NCBI GenBank assembly: GCA_015680685.1
Contig: MNCI01002303.1
Location: 288,751-352,750 of the forward strand
Source: Gnetum montanum
Lineage: Eukaryota > Streptophyta > Gnetopsida > Gnetales > Gnetaceae
DNA: 64,000 bases
Direction: 5' to 3'
The notes below the pieces were generated by a model that did not search any database, was not told where the DNA came from, and saw only the letters and a program-made list of their open reading frames with translations. Positions 22,561 through 32,902 of this stretch are shown piece by piece. The position numbers were made by a program, and so were the translations under genes. How positions within the stretch are numbered: position 1 is the first letter of the stretch; every line of letters starts with the position of its first letter.

Positions 22561-24681
22561 TCATGTAGTTCCTAGTGGCAGTGGCTCCTCCATAGGTGCT
22601 TTCCCCTTGTCTTGTGCTCCAGGTCTTGGGATTTGATGGTGTTGAAGTATGGCCTAGAGTTTCTCCTCTTCGGTCTATGGGTCCTGTGTCATCCATGCTG
22701 TCCATGCTAATGTTTTGATGTTTAATGGAGTTGGAACCTCCCATGGGCAGGGTAGTTGTGGAAACATTTGATTAGCCTTGACATACCAAGCTGCAAATAC
22801 CCGACGTTCCTCTTCGTAGGCTCTAGCTTTATCTTTGTATTCTTGGAAATCTGCAAACTATCAAGCTAAATCTGTTGTGACACTTTTTTGTCCCTGGTAG
22901 CTTGCTTTCACCACCTCAAGTTCAGAATTTTCCATCTCTAATTTTTCCAATAACTTCTTGCATTTTGCAAATTCTTCTTCATATTTGACATAGGTGGTAG
23001 CCACCTGTTGCTCAAGCTCTATTCTCAGGCACCCTGCTATTAACATGGCAAGGTTGGCATATCACAGGTTTGCCAACTCCATGTATTCTATCAGATCCTG
23101 AATTTGTAGGTCCTAGTTCTTAACTTCCGCTTGGTGGGCAAAGGCATATGTGTCCAATATGGCCTGCCAGTTAGTGTGTTGGGCACTGATAGCATTGATG
23201 TGGGCCTTGGCCATATGGATATCCTTCTCAAGGATCTGTTTGTACATTCCCACCTGGTCTCAAAAGTGCTCCTTTAGCTTTTCATGCCATTTAGCCTCAT
23301 TTTTCCACACACTTATTTCAATAGCTGTCTTTTGATGGATTGCGCGTACCTCCTCCATTGAGAGGATTCAGTTCTCCCTGGCTAAATAACTTATGTCTTT
23401 GTTGACCCAAATGAACTATTCTCACAACTGCTGGAAATGTTCTTCAAGAACATTCTTTTGCTTCTCCATAGCGGTCAAACGAAGGTTTTTAGCAACAAGC
23501 TGTTTATTTTCTTCCTATAACACGTTGAGTGCTTTGAGATGTGCATGAGTTTATGCCTATGCTGTAGAGGCATCCCAAAAAGCCTTCTCTTTTTCTTTAG
23601 CCACCTTTTTATTCTCCATTAATAGCATGGTTAGTTGCTCAGTTCTGAAGCTATCAAGCTAGTTTGTAGGAAAAAATTGTAAAGGATCCCGCTATGCTGC
23701 TTGTAGGATCACGAGCTGTTCTTGCAATCTCTGCACCTCTGCTTCTGCATGCTCGACCCTCACTTCTACTAAAACCAGCTTCCCCTTCATGGAAATGAGG
23801 TTTGACTAAATTGTTGTAACATCATGAGGGATGTCAAACAGGGACATCATTACTTGTCCTATTTGTAGCAATTGATCAAGCGCATCTTCATGTTTCACAG
23901 GAGTCATTGAGGTTCTGACCAAAGTTTGAGCATCCCGTGCTCCTGTGAGATCTATCGGTGGTACAACAGGTACATTGAATGATTCTTTGATGTGGTCTGT
24001 AACCACTTCTATGGCTCCCACGGCATCCTGGTGTTGCATGACCACCATAGTGGCACCTTTACCTGTTTCTAATTACACTTGGAAAGATGTCATGTTTCCT
24101 GAGATCTATTGTGACCAAATACTTTTCCCTCCTCCTATATGAATAGACACTTAACCCCTTGTGTGATCCAAAGAAACTATGGGCTACATAGCATCGTCAA
24201 TGATGTGGAAGAGATTTGCGTCATCACAACTTCCCCAACTAACCATTTCAACGATGGCCCTGTGATGGCTCATCAATAGTCTATAGTCTTGTGGCAACGG
24301 TGGTTGATCCTGGCCCATGCTAGGCCGTGCTTCCTGTTGTTGGTTGGGTCATGTACTTGGAGGTTGGCTGGGTCCTGCAAGTTGAGTTGCAATTGGTCCA
24401 ATCATCTGTTCTTCTTCTTCTTCTGGACCCAGCGTCTCACCAGTGATTTTCCTTATGGCTGGTGGCTTTAACAATTCAGCATATGAAGCAGTTTGGGCTT
24501 TTCAAAGGACATCATTGGTGTACCCCCTGATACTAGCACATCGGCATAGCTTCCTGATAAGACAAGGGAAGGGTAAGGTGAGCTTCCCTATCTTTCGTTC
24601 CTCGAACCGCCTCAAGATCTCCGTTAAGTATAGATGGGGCAAGTTAGCATTAACCTTTCCCTTTAGCACTACACATCCTCT

Positions 24682-24775
24682 AGCTGCATATGTTGAAATT
24701 ATTTTTAATCCCTTCATGGGGAAGAGATGNCGCATATGTTGAAATTATTTTTAATCCCTTCATGGGGAAGAGATG
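24682..24775. repeat. Direct 44-bp duplication around an N: likely assembly join
   Basis: GCATATGTTGAAATTATTTTT...GAAGAGATG lies on both sides of the N at 24730. G has this segment once. Two overlapping contig ends were probably placed side by side. Confidence 0.8.
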
Positions 24776-25107
24776 ATACATTCCAATTTTGAAATAGACT
24801 CTCTCTTCCATCTTCAACTCACCAAATGTCTTATCTCTGCCATATGCCCTTTCCAACCAATCCTGTTGCACATCGGGATCAGAACGGGTGGATAATTGAG
24901 CAACCTTGGGCCCTGTATTTGGAAGGTTTAATACTTCTGAAATGGCCTGTGTGGAGAAGTCGACTATCACACCACAAATATTAATAGTGATGCCTTGTTC
25001 CCTATTGTGCTAGAATTGGTACGTCTCCCCTAGGTATCAAGCACCACTTTCAGAGAGGGTAGGCCATAAGGGAGACCCTTTGAGGTGATCCCTAATAGCC
25101 TTAGGAG

Positions 25108-25236
25108 CGAACTCTACAAAAGATTCAAAGTTTAATTCCACAATCACTATAGCAAATGTGGACTTTTCATGGATGGCCTAAACATAATCTTGGNTAGTGA
25201 TTGTGGAATTAAACTTTGAATCTTTTGTAGAGTTCN
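25108..25236. repeat. Inverted 41-bp copy between two Ns: likely assembly artefact
   Basis: The 41 bases between the Ns at 25194 and 25236 are the exact reverse complement of 25108-25148. Compared with G, the segment between these points is missing about 120 bp of ORF3 coding sequence. A misplaced contig scrap in a gap is the simplest explanation. Confidence 0.8.
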
Positions 25237-25312
25237 TCTTATCTTCCACCTCTCTTAGGTCGTTTGCTTCCACCTTGAGCAGGACCTTTCTTTGTTCATG
25301 TTTCGGGGCCAT

Positions 25313-25537
25313 CTGCAATCACATGGGCCAAGCGTTAGTAAGGTTATTTTTGAAGTTAAGTTATACCTTACTACTTGTCTTAATTAATGAATTTATTTTA
25401 TCTCCATGTGATATTTCCTGAAAGATTGTAATAATGAGTTTATTTTACTTAGGTGGTTTCCAATTTTAATTTCCCAGTGTACCTAAAGGATTAAATGATT
25501 TTTTGGCACATTTTATTCTTAATTTAAAACTAATTAC
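25313..25537 (-). other. Predicted 225-bp intron in front of ORF3 (element E)
   Basis: Minus strand: donor AAGG|GTAATTAG (GT at 25537-25536), branch-like CCTTACTAACGC about 26 bases before the end, acceptor GTGATTGCAG|ATG, so the exon opens with the start codon. G, F copy 1 and F copy 2 have the same arrangement with lengths of 233, 229 and 228 bp. Splicing is inferred from sequence only. Confidence 0.6.
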
Positions 25538-25895
25538 CCTTAATAATGTCCTTTGGGTGATGAAAAATTCAAAAAAAATTAGGCACTATTTGGCAAGTGT
25601 CTCCTCCACAACTAAGCTAAACACTCTGGGTTCGAGCACGTTCAGATGGAATTAAAATTGGAGTACCAATGAGTGAGATGAAGATAGAGAAGCAAAGCTG
25701 TCATACTCACAAGGCATAGAGAAAAATTTAAAAAACTCCCCTGCGTGATATGTGAAAAATGATGCTAAGTGTTGCAAGGGGGTCACCTATTTATAGGTTT
25801 ATAGGACGTGATATCATGTATGATACATTGTGTACGCGATATAGTGTCGGCCACAATATCGTGTACGCAATATCACGGCCTATCGATCTGTAGGC
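25538..25895 (-). promoter_or_regulatory. Internal promoter module and leader exon of ORF3 (element E)
   Basis: Minus strand: CGATATTGTG / GCGATATAG / GATATCACG units (25800-25885), then TATAAATAGG (25788-25795), then a leader of about 220 bases with a tract-like GTTGTGGAGGAG (about 25598-25612), then the donor of the predicted intron. The GATATC-CG units match those in U3 of this element's own LTRs. Confidence 0.6.
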
Positions 25896-27270
25896 CCAAG
25901 GGAAAATACCAAATTTTTAAAATATTTTCTTAAAATCAACATTGTAACTTAGGACATTGGGCTATTGTTAAGGAGTTCTAAGGTAATTAGATGGTTTTGA
26001 AGGCATGAATAATGATCTATGGGTTTTATCAATGAGGACCTTGGGTGGTAGAGAAAAAGGTCATGTAATGGTACACAGGAATGTCATTATTCAGAGGAAT
26101 AAGAGTAGGGAAAGAGAATTGTTTGAAAATTTTGTTGAGGGTAAGAAATGGTGTGTGTGAGCTATGTCATAAGTGAGAATTACAAAAAATTACATAAGTG
26201 GGTCCTCCCCAAAGTAGGTTCTAGCCTATAATGCCCTTCTGTAACCATACTTAAAATGTCTGTGGGCACTAGAAGGGTTAAATGTAATTCACACTGACTC
26301 CAAAAAACACACACATGTAAATATCACAAGAATTCTATGTTACACATGACATGAGCTACAATTACACGAACAGTGAGATGAGACGAACTATAAAAGGGAT
26401 CGTAGAGATTGGGACATGAGGTAACTGATCCAGGGCATAGTAAATCCTACATGTAAAGCATGATTAATGTGTCATTAACCCATCATTCCAAGATTAGAAA
26501 CAAGTCCATCCTCTAATCAGTGACACCGCATTGTTTCATCCGATGATGAGAAACTATGAGAGTATCATAACAACAAGGCATACGATCACTTGGAATTTTG
26601 TTCAAGGGAGGAGTGATTTTTGTTTTGTGGAACTTTCTTTGTTTTTTGTTTTTTTTCCTTCTCGTTCTTCTTTTTTTTTTGAATGAATGAATCTAGAGAA
26701 GTCGCCAGCCTTTAGGCATGGGTGCATGTCTTTCCAATGGAACCCCCTAGAACAACATTGGATTTTGAGTGCCCTCTTTGATTACTCTTACTCCCATTTT
26801 TTTAGATCTACAAGGATCTTAGTATGACCACGTTGCATGATAACTCCCACAGACATCACCAAAGAGAATCCTCAAGTCCCCTTGATGTCACACCCTAATC
26901 ATTCCATCTTGATCCATCCTTCTTCATTCTAGGTACAATGAACACAAAATTAATTTTAAGTTTTAAAAAATGTCAAGAATATCACTATACCCTCGAACAG
27001 AACCTCTTATTGTAGAATGGATGAGTGGGTGTAATGGGCTCACTGTCCACATAATTGATCACTCGAGACTTGATAACATAGAACACACCTCAACCAACGA
27101 TCCACATGAGTGTTTTATTCGTAGATGAGATTACTTACAAAAGTGTAAAAATACAAAAAGATAAAACAAGAAATTTGAAAAATGAAAAACTGGAAAACAA
27201 AAAGTTGTAAAATTAGCAAGTTATAAAATAAAAAGTGGTTATTAATCCTACTTGGTATTAGAATGGGGGG
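25896..27270 (-). other. Conserved noncoding zone of element E
   Basis: About 1.37 kb with no supported gene. Shared blocks: AAGTGGGTCCTCCCCAAAG (26197-26215) and CCCCTTGATGTCACACCC (26877-26894). Other stretches, such as GGCATGGGTGCATGTCTTTCC (about 26716), recur in B and G. Confidence 0.6.
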
Positions 27271-29238
27271 TATCCCCCATAACTAAGCAGTTGAGCATGG
27301 CGAGGATTAATAAATGAAGGATGAGGATCCTTGCATGTTGGAAACATTAGAACTTGGTCATACCTACCCCATTGGGGGTCACACACTTGATTCTGGTAAG
27401 CATAGTAGGGCACTTTATAAGATGTGGTTCTTGGGTAAAGAGTTGACCCACTATGATGTTTGTGACCGTTAGATTGTATGCAAGGATCAGGATGTTGCCT
27501 ACCATGGCTGTGTTCATTGGGCCGTATGATTGGTGGAGTGTTAATTGGTGGCCCTGATGAAGTAACATGAGACATTGGGTTCGAAGATGAGGGTGCACCA
27601 TAAGGTTGGACTTGTGCTGAGTTAGACGATGCAGTGGCCTTGGAATTGTGTTGTCCCTTCCGAGGATCATTTCTAAAGAAGGGATGCTTTCGATGTTGCT
27701 GAGGTCTCTTACTGTTGTTGGCAATAGTAGCACAAGTAATGTTTGGGGTTTGTTGTTGTGGTGTAGATACCTTAGAAACAATTGGTGGAGATGTAGAAGG
27801 AGGGAAAGGATGAGAACGTTGAAAATGAGGAGAAGTGTAGGATACACAAGGTGGTGGTTGTGTTGAAGGCATGGGATGATAGTATTGAGGAGAATGGTAA
27901 TGTGGTGAGATAAAGTATGTTGACCCAGTTGGGGAAATAGGATGTTGAACTAGATAAGCGTTTGGATTCAGATGATATGAAGGGTGTCTCCAGTCTAAGG
28001 GTGTCTCCAGACTAGGATTGTTGCCACTGTGAACGAACATAGTATCTTTGTACAAACTCTGGATGTATCATGCTCCCCCAATGCTCATATAAATGTAATA
28101 AGATTGGGCATTGGCCCTTGGGGTGATCGTACAAGCATATGTTGCATCCATACGTGTGATTGGAAGTTGAGCGCTTATTTTCCTTATCCCTTCTTTCCGA
28201 TTGTCTACTAATACTTTGTCTTGCTTCTTGGGTTGTCAAAACTCTATCTCCAATAATATCAATAAATTCTCCACACTTTTTATGTGTTCATTCCAACATC
28301 TTATTGATCTTTGCCTCGACTTCTTTTAGTGTTTGTTATGTTGGCAAAGATGATTTTTCCACCTTGAGATTGGTTGATTTCTCCTTTTTATGATCATGGA
28401 CCTCTGTTAAGTTGAGATTTTGGTCTTATTGATGTTTTTCAACACTCTCCCATCTAGCCATTTCTCCTTCTTCTTTTGCTACCCACTTAATAAGCTCTTG
28501 GATTTGATGGGTTCGTAGTTCGTATAGTTGACCTTGGGCATACATTCATAAGGTATCTCTTGTTTCATCACGAAGCCCATTAATGATATGGTACATTAGC
28601 CTTTCCTTGGAAAACCCATGGCTTGGACAGTTGTTTAACAATGCATAATATCTTTCTAAGGCCATGTCCAAGGGTTCATGTTGTGCTTGTTTCCACTCTT
28701 GGATTTGTTTTCTCAAGGTTGACCCTCTTGCGTAGGTTTGATATCTTTCGTTAAAGAGTTCTACCATTGTTGATCAACATCATATTGAATTTGGTTTTAA
28801 TGATCTATACCATACTTTTGCTTGGTCAACGAATGTCATAGGGAAGAGCTTGAGTTTTTGCCAATCGTTATCAATGTTGTTCCATGTGCAGGCATCATAG
28901 AAGGCTTGTAAATGTTGATGCGGATCTAATTCATAGCCTCCTGAGAAATTAGAGAAGTTATTTAAATCAAGCCTGGGTAGACAGCTCTCTTTACAATGTC
29001 TATGTGGGATTCGAACAACCTCTTATATTTGCATTAGGCTTGTAGTGGCTAGTGGGGGTTCATCGTCATCAGGTAAGTTAGGCTTTCATGTGTTGGGATG
29101 ACGTTGCTTTTGTTTATGTTTATAAGAAACCTCAACCTTGGGTTGTGTGCTCAAATCTTCATTGTCATATAATTCGTTGGTTCTCCAATGAACTTCCTCA
29201 CTGGGTGTGGCATTGTTATGGTCTTGTAGGAGAGCCAT
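27258..29238 (-). pseudogene. Gag of element E with Pro/Ser/His-rich tail
   Basis: Likely start ATG at 29238 (MALLQDHNNATPSEEV). Order: gag core with LDLNNFSNFSGGYELD and VWYRSLKPNSI (about 28800-28990), coiled part (28546-28767 open, then to about 28400), zinc knuckle CNICLYDHPKGQC (about 28110-28150; CX2CX3HX4C), and a 265-codon open tail (27258-28055) rich in Pro, Ser, His, Gln and Tyr. A few stops interrupt the first part. The tail replaces protease and pol; no protease motif is present. It may be an intrinsically disordered RNA- or particle-binding extension; that is inference. Element G encodes the same protein type. Confidence 0.8.
27271..27288 (-). promoter_or_regulatory. Polypurine-like tract at the end of gag (E)
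   Basis: Plus strand TATCCCCCATAACTAAG. Gag ends within it (codons for GGYPPF, then stop at 27258-27260). It corresponds to 52283-52299 in G. Confidence 0.6.
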
Positions 29239-29360
29239 GGTTATGAAGTTGTGTGTGAATTTATGTGTGAATTTTTATAATTATTTCTTCTTAAAAGATA
29301 TATTGTTAAATCCTATATAGCAACCTTGTATGATATAACTAATCTAGATAACTAGCACCA

Positions 29361-29377
29361 TCCCGAAAATGGCACCA
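29361..29377 (-). promoter_or_regulatory. Primer-binding site of element E (tRNA-Asp-like, decayed)
   Basis: Plus strand TCCCGAAAATGGCACCA, one base from the LTR. The spacer 29239-29360 is the untranslated leader. Confidence 0.65.
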
Positions 29378-29378
29378 A

Positions 29379-30176
29379 TGATGAGTGGCGAGGTACCCCT
29401 ACACTCAATCATATGAATACGAGTGTTAGACGTGCGATCTAGTCAAACTCCGTAGATGGACTAGTTGTGGCATCTAGATAGTTAGCCGTAGGTCGCAGTT
29501 CGTTGTCTTCCCACCTAGACTAGTATTAACTTTTCATGTATGGTTTAGTCCAGAGTGAGGTGTCTAATGTGTTTCTAACCTAATGCTACTCCTAAAGGCA
29601 ATGGAAGGTAATATTATTTAAGCTAAGAGAGAAAGGATGAGAGAGAATCTAGCTAGCCTAAGTGCGATGAGCATCCATTCCTTAATTATCTGTACACATC
29701 TTGGACTTCCTACATAACTACCACTTGGATTACCAAGTGCAAATCCTAGGTACGCTACTGGGATACCAAGCAGTCACACTTAAATGCTCGTAATCAAGTC
29801 GTACTCATTCCACATTTAACAGGAGTTTAAGGATGAGAAGGTATTAACTAAGAAAGCAGTAAATAAGAATTAATTAAATGATTAAGCTAAGTAAATGTTG
29901 TAATGATGAAGTAATCTTAATATTTATTGCCAATCATGTGCGTGTTCAAGTACATCACACTCAAATAAAGGATTCCGTATAATTACATTCACCACACTGC
30001 AGGCATACACTGAGAGGAAAAGGGTTGAGAGGAAAAACAAGAACTAAAACTTAACACTTAAACTAAAATTGACAAAAAGCTCCTATCTCCTAACTGACTC
30101 CTCTTATTTATAGATGAGGAGACACGCTACGATATTGCGTACATAATATCACGGTGCACTAAATGACGACTCATCA
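29379..30176 (-). repeat. 5' LTR of element E
   Basis: 798 bp, TGATGAGTGG to ACTCATCA. It pairs with 21497-22394. U3 keeps only one GATATTGCG...AATATCACG block (about 30129-30153), against about nine units in the 3' LTR. Confidence 0.92.
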
Positions 30177-30486
30177 GGTTCAATTTTGTGTCAAGGAGGA
30201 GTCATCACTTGATGAAGTGGTGAACAAAAAGACGTTGCCCATCCAAAAATCTATTTATGATATTTTGACCAAGGTTGACAAGTTATGGGACTCTTTGGAT
30301 GAAAAATCTCAAACTTCTTTGAAGATTACTAAGGAATCCAAAGAGCAAAATAGTGATTGTAATTGTAGGAGGTGAAAACAAGCTAAATGTGCCTACCAAA
30401 GAGGTAAGAGGAAAGCTATTGTAGTAGAGGAAGTTGTGAAGTCTAACAATGTGACATATGTCAATATGAACATTCAAATGGATGTT
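30177..30486 (+). pseudogene. Gag of array F, 3' part with zinc knuckle
   Basis: Continues gag after element E. VQFCVKEESSLDEVVNKKT aligns with the gag segment before the knuckle of A. The knuckle CDICQYEHSNGC (30453-30488) follows. The next codons switch directly to RT (FLDSYSGCNQ) in the same frame, so the end of gag, protease and the first part of RT are deleted. Confidence 0.78.
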
Positions 30487-31500
30487 ATTATAATTTCTTG
30501 GATAGTTATAGTGGTTGTAATCAAATTCAAATTGCACCAGAAGACCAAGCCAAGAAAACATCCATGAGTCTTTGGGGGACTTTTGCATACTATAAGATGC
30601 CATTTGGCCTATGCAATGACCCTGCAACATTTCAATGTTTGGTCCTTGGTATCTTTCAACAACAAATCAGTAGTGGTGTTGAAGTTTTCATGGATGAATT
30701 TTCCACCTACGGAGTTACATTTGAGCAAGCCTTGGACTAAGTTAAGCAAGTACTGAAGAGATGTGTTGAGATAAACCTATGGTTCAATGGGAAAAAGAGT
30801 CATCTCATGGTCTAAGATGGCATTGTGCTAAGGCACCAAATTTCGCAAAAAGGGATTGAGGTAGACCTAGAAAAGGTAAGGGTCATCCAAGTAATAACAC
30901 ATCAACCAGAGACTATTAAAGATGTTCGATCATTCCTTGGACACACTAGTTACTACCAATGCTTTATCAAGAATTTCTCTAGGATTTCTAAACCATTGAT
31001 AGAACTTACAAAGAAAGATGCACTATTCATTTGGACTAAGGAATGTGAAAATGCATGCCAACAATTAAAAAAGAAACCTATAGAAATACCAATCCTATGA
31101 GCATCAGATTAGTCCAAACCATTCCATATCATGACAAATGCATCTAACTATGCTTTGGGAGCCATGCTCAGATAGATGAATGATAAGAAACATCCATATT
31201 ATATCCACTGCACAAGTTGAAGCATTGTGGGAGCACAGTTAAATTACACCACCACAGAAAACGAATTGATGATAGTGGCGTATGCGCTAGAAACGTTTAG
31301 ACATTATGTGCTAGGTTACAAAGTATTTGTACATACAAATGATAGTGCAATTTGCTTCCTTATGAATAAGTCAACAGTAAGCCCTTGTGTTATACGGTGG
31401 CTTATGATCTTGTAAGAATTTGATATTACTACATCGAAAAGGGATCAAAAATGTGATCGTTAACCATCTTTATTGCTTAAGATGGAATAACAAAGAGGAG
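30487..31500 (+). pseudogene. RT (C-terminal part) and RNase H, copy 1 of array F
   Basis: RT starts at FLDSYSGCNQIQIAPEDQ, then YYKMPFGLCNDPATFQ and the active-site loop FMDEF, where the family has FMDDF. The connection follows with GIEVDLEKVRVI and DVRSFLGHTSYYQCFIKNFS. RNase H begins near 31130 with TNASNYALGAM (a catalytic Asp is expected where Asn stands) and contains TTTENELMIVAYALETFRHYV. Similarity to Athila-type plant Gypsy RT is strong by motif. Several stops; missing N-terminus. Inactive. Confidence 0.85.
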
Positions 31501-32883
31501 GAGAGCTTTCTCTCTAATTAGTTTCTAAATGAACTCCTCTTTATTTGGAGCAATGAATGAAAAAATGCCTGAAAAAATAGTATGGTATAATGGCATCCTC
31601 ACATATCTTCTTACTTGAGAGATGCCACAAGACTTGGATTTTAGGAAAAAGTAACAATTTCTACATCAGGTCAAATACTTCATGGAAATTAATAGAGACC
31701 TTTACAAGCTGTGTGCTAATGGCCTGATCCATTGGTGTGTCCTTGACAAAGATCAACTACACGTTCTTAAGGATGCTCATGAAGGACCTTGTGAAGGCCA
31801 CTATACAAGGAGACGCACAACCATAAAAATCTTGATGGTAGGATACTATTGGCCCATAATCTTTAGGGATGCCCACCAATTTGTCAAGTCTTGTGAATGT
31901 TGTCAATGTGACATGAGGATGACTACTTGTATGGAAGGTCATTAACAATGGATTCAACCACTAGAAACTTTTGACATATGGGGTGTTGACTTCATGGGTC
32001 CCATCACACCCATGTCTAATGAGAAAGAATATATTATAGTAGCAGTTGACTATTGCACAAAATGGGCTGAAGCAGCAGCCGTTACAGATTGCACATCATC
32101 CACTGTCGCTAGATTTATACAACAACATATCGACAATAGGTTTGGGGTGCCATGTTCACTAATTTTTGATAATGGGACTAATTTCACAGGTGGCACATTT
32201 AGAAAATTAATGCAACACTTGGGGGTAGAACATAAATTAACAACATTGTACCACCCCCAAGCCAATGGTCAATCAGAGGTAACCAATTGGGATATTACAA
32301 AAATATTAATGTGAACCATTATCAAATATAGGAAGGATTAAAGCACAAAACTTAATGATGCTCTTTAGGCTTATCGATCAACTTGGAAACTTCCTATTGG
32401 ATATTCTCCCTATGAGTTAGTGTATGGAAAACTTCCAACACTCCCAATTCAATTTGAGCTCTGTACACTCTCAACAGCCTATGAACTAAACCTTGACCTA
32501 AGTGTACAACAAAAGGAGAGATTGATCAATCTAAATGTGCTAGACAAAAATTGCTTAGTGGCCCTATCTTTAAATGAGGTGAATAAGGCATTTAATAAGC
32601 AACGCCATGACCTTAGAATTAGGAAAGTAAGGTTTCAACCAAGAGATAAGGTCCTCTACTAGAACCCCATACATGTACCTCAAAAGGATAAATTTCAAAC
32701 ATTGTGGAAGGGACATTATATAATTGATCAAACCTTTTCCTCTAGGGTCATGATAATTTACAAACCTGATAGCCCAAATAAAAAGTAGTTGGTCAATATC
32801 CAACAAATTAAACCTTTCCTAGAACTAAGATTGGCTAGTGTAAATACACCCATGTTCTATTTCTCAGATCTCCTCCTTCCAAC
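31501..32883 (+). pseudogene. Integrase, copy 1 of array F
   Basis: The HHCC zinc finger is seen as HEGPCEGHY...SCECCQCD (about 31770-31915). The catalytic core has WGVDFMG (first Asp), [11 protein letters not shown] (second Asp) and ANGQSEV (Glu), so the DDE triad is present. GYSPYELVYGKLP and a C-terminal DKVLY...FQTLW segment follow; no chromodomain is seen. Stops replace codons at the AYRSTW block (TAG) and at ILM (TGA); the same two stops occur in copy 2. Integrase inserts the cDNA; this copy cannot be translated through. Confidence 0.85.
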
Positions 32884-32902
32884 TTAGTCGTGGGGGAGAT
32901 GG
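32884..32902 (+). promoter_or_regulatory. Polypurine-like tract at the end of pol, copy 1
   Basis: TTAGTCGTGGGGGAGATGG lies at the end of the integrase frame and matches the tracts at 1804, 10930 and 41364. Confidence 0.65.

Larger units (their letters stand above)
22561..25312 (-). pseudogene. ORF3 of element E (post-gag protein, globular domain plus coiled coil)
   Basis: Starts ATG at 25312 (MAPKHEQRK) right after a TTGCAG acceptor; the stop is at 22561-22563 after a GKAPMEEPLPLGTT tail. The N-terminal third contains ELNFESFVEF, a WP block and the LTLPFPCLIRKLC motif (about 24545-24570), then RGYTNDV. The rest is rich in Glu, Lys, Leu and Gln and looks like a long coiled coil (for example 22861-23046). 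The N-terminal part resembles, in layout, domains in extra ORFs of Athila elements and the family called putative plant transposon protein; I am only moderately sure of this. The reading is broken by stops and by three Ns. Function unknown. Confidence 0.7.
21497..30176 (-). mobile_element. Element E: gag-only LTR element with ORF3
   Basis: About 8.68 kb with an exact GGTTC duplication (21492-21496 and 30177-30181). LTRs 21497-22394 (3') and 29379-30176 (5'). Minus-strand order: LTR, primer site, gag with Pro/Ser/His-rich tail, tract, noncoding zone, internal promoter module, intron, ORF3, tract, LTR. There is no protease, RT, RNase H or integrase, and gag ends cleanly at the tract. Element G has the same architecture, so this is a repeated non-autonomous form and not a one-off deletion. 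It is inserted in gag of array F. Confidence 0.92.

Noticed and set aside
27648-27866. Arg-rich plus-strand frame, also present near 52661
   Set aside because: It lies opposite the Pro/Ser-rich gag tail; conservation follows from the gag coding strand.
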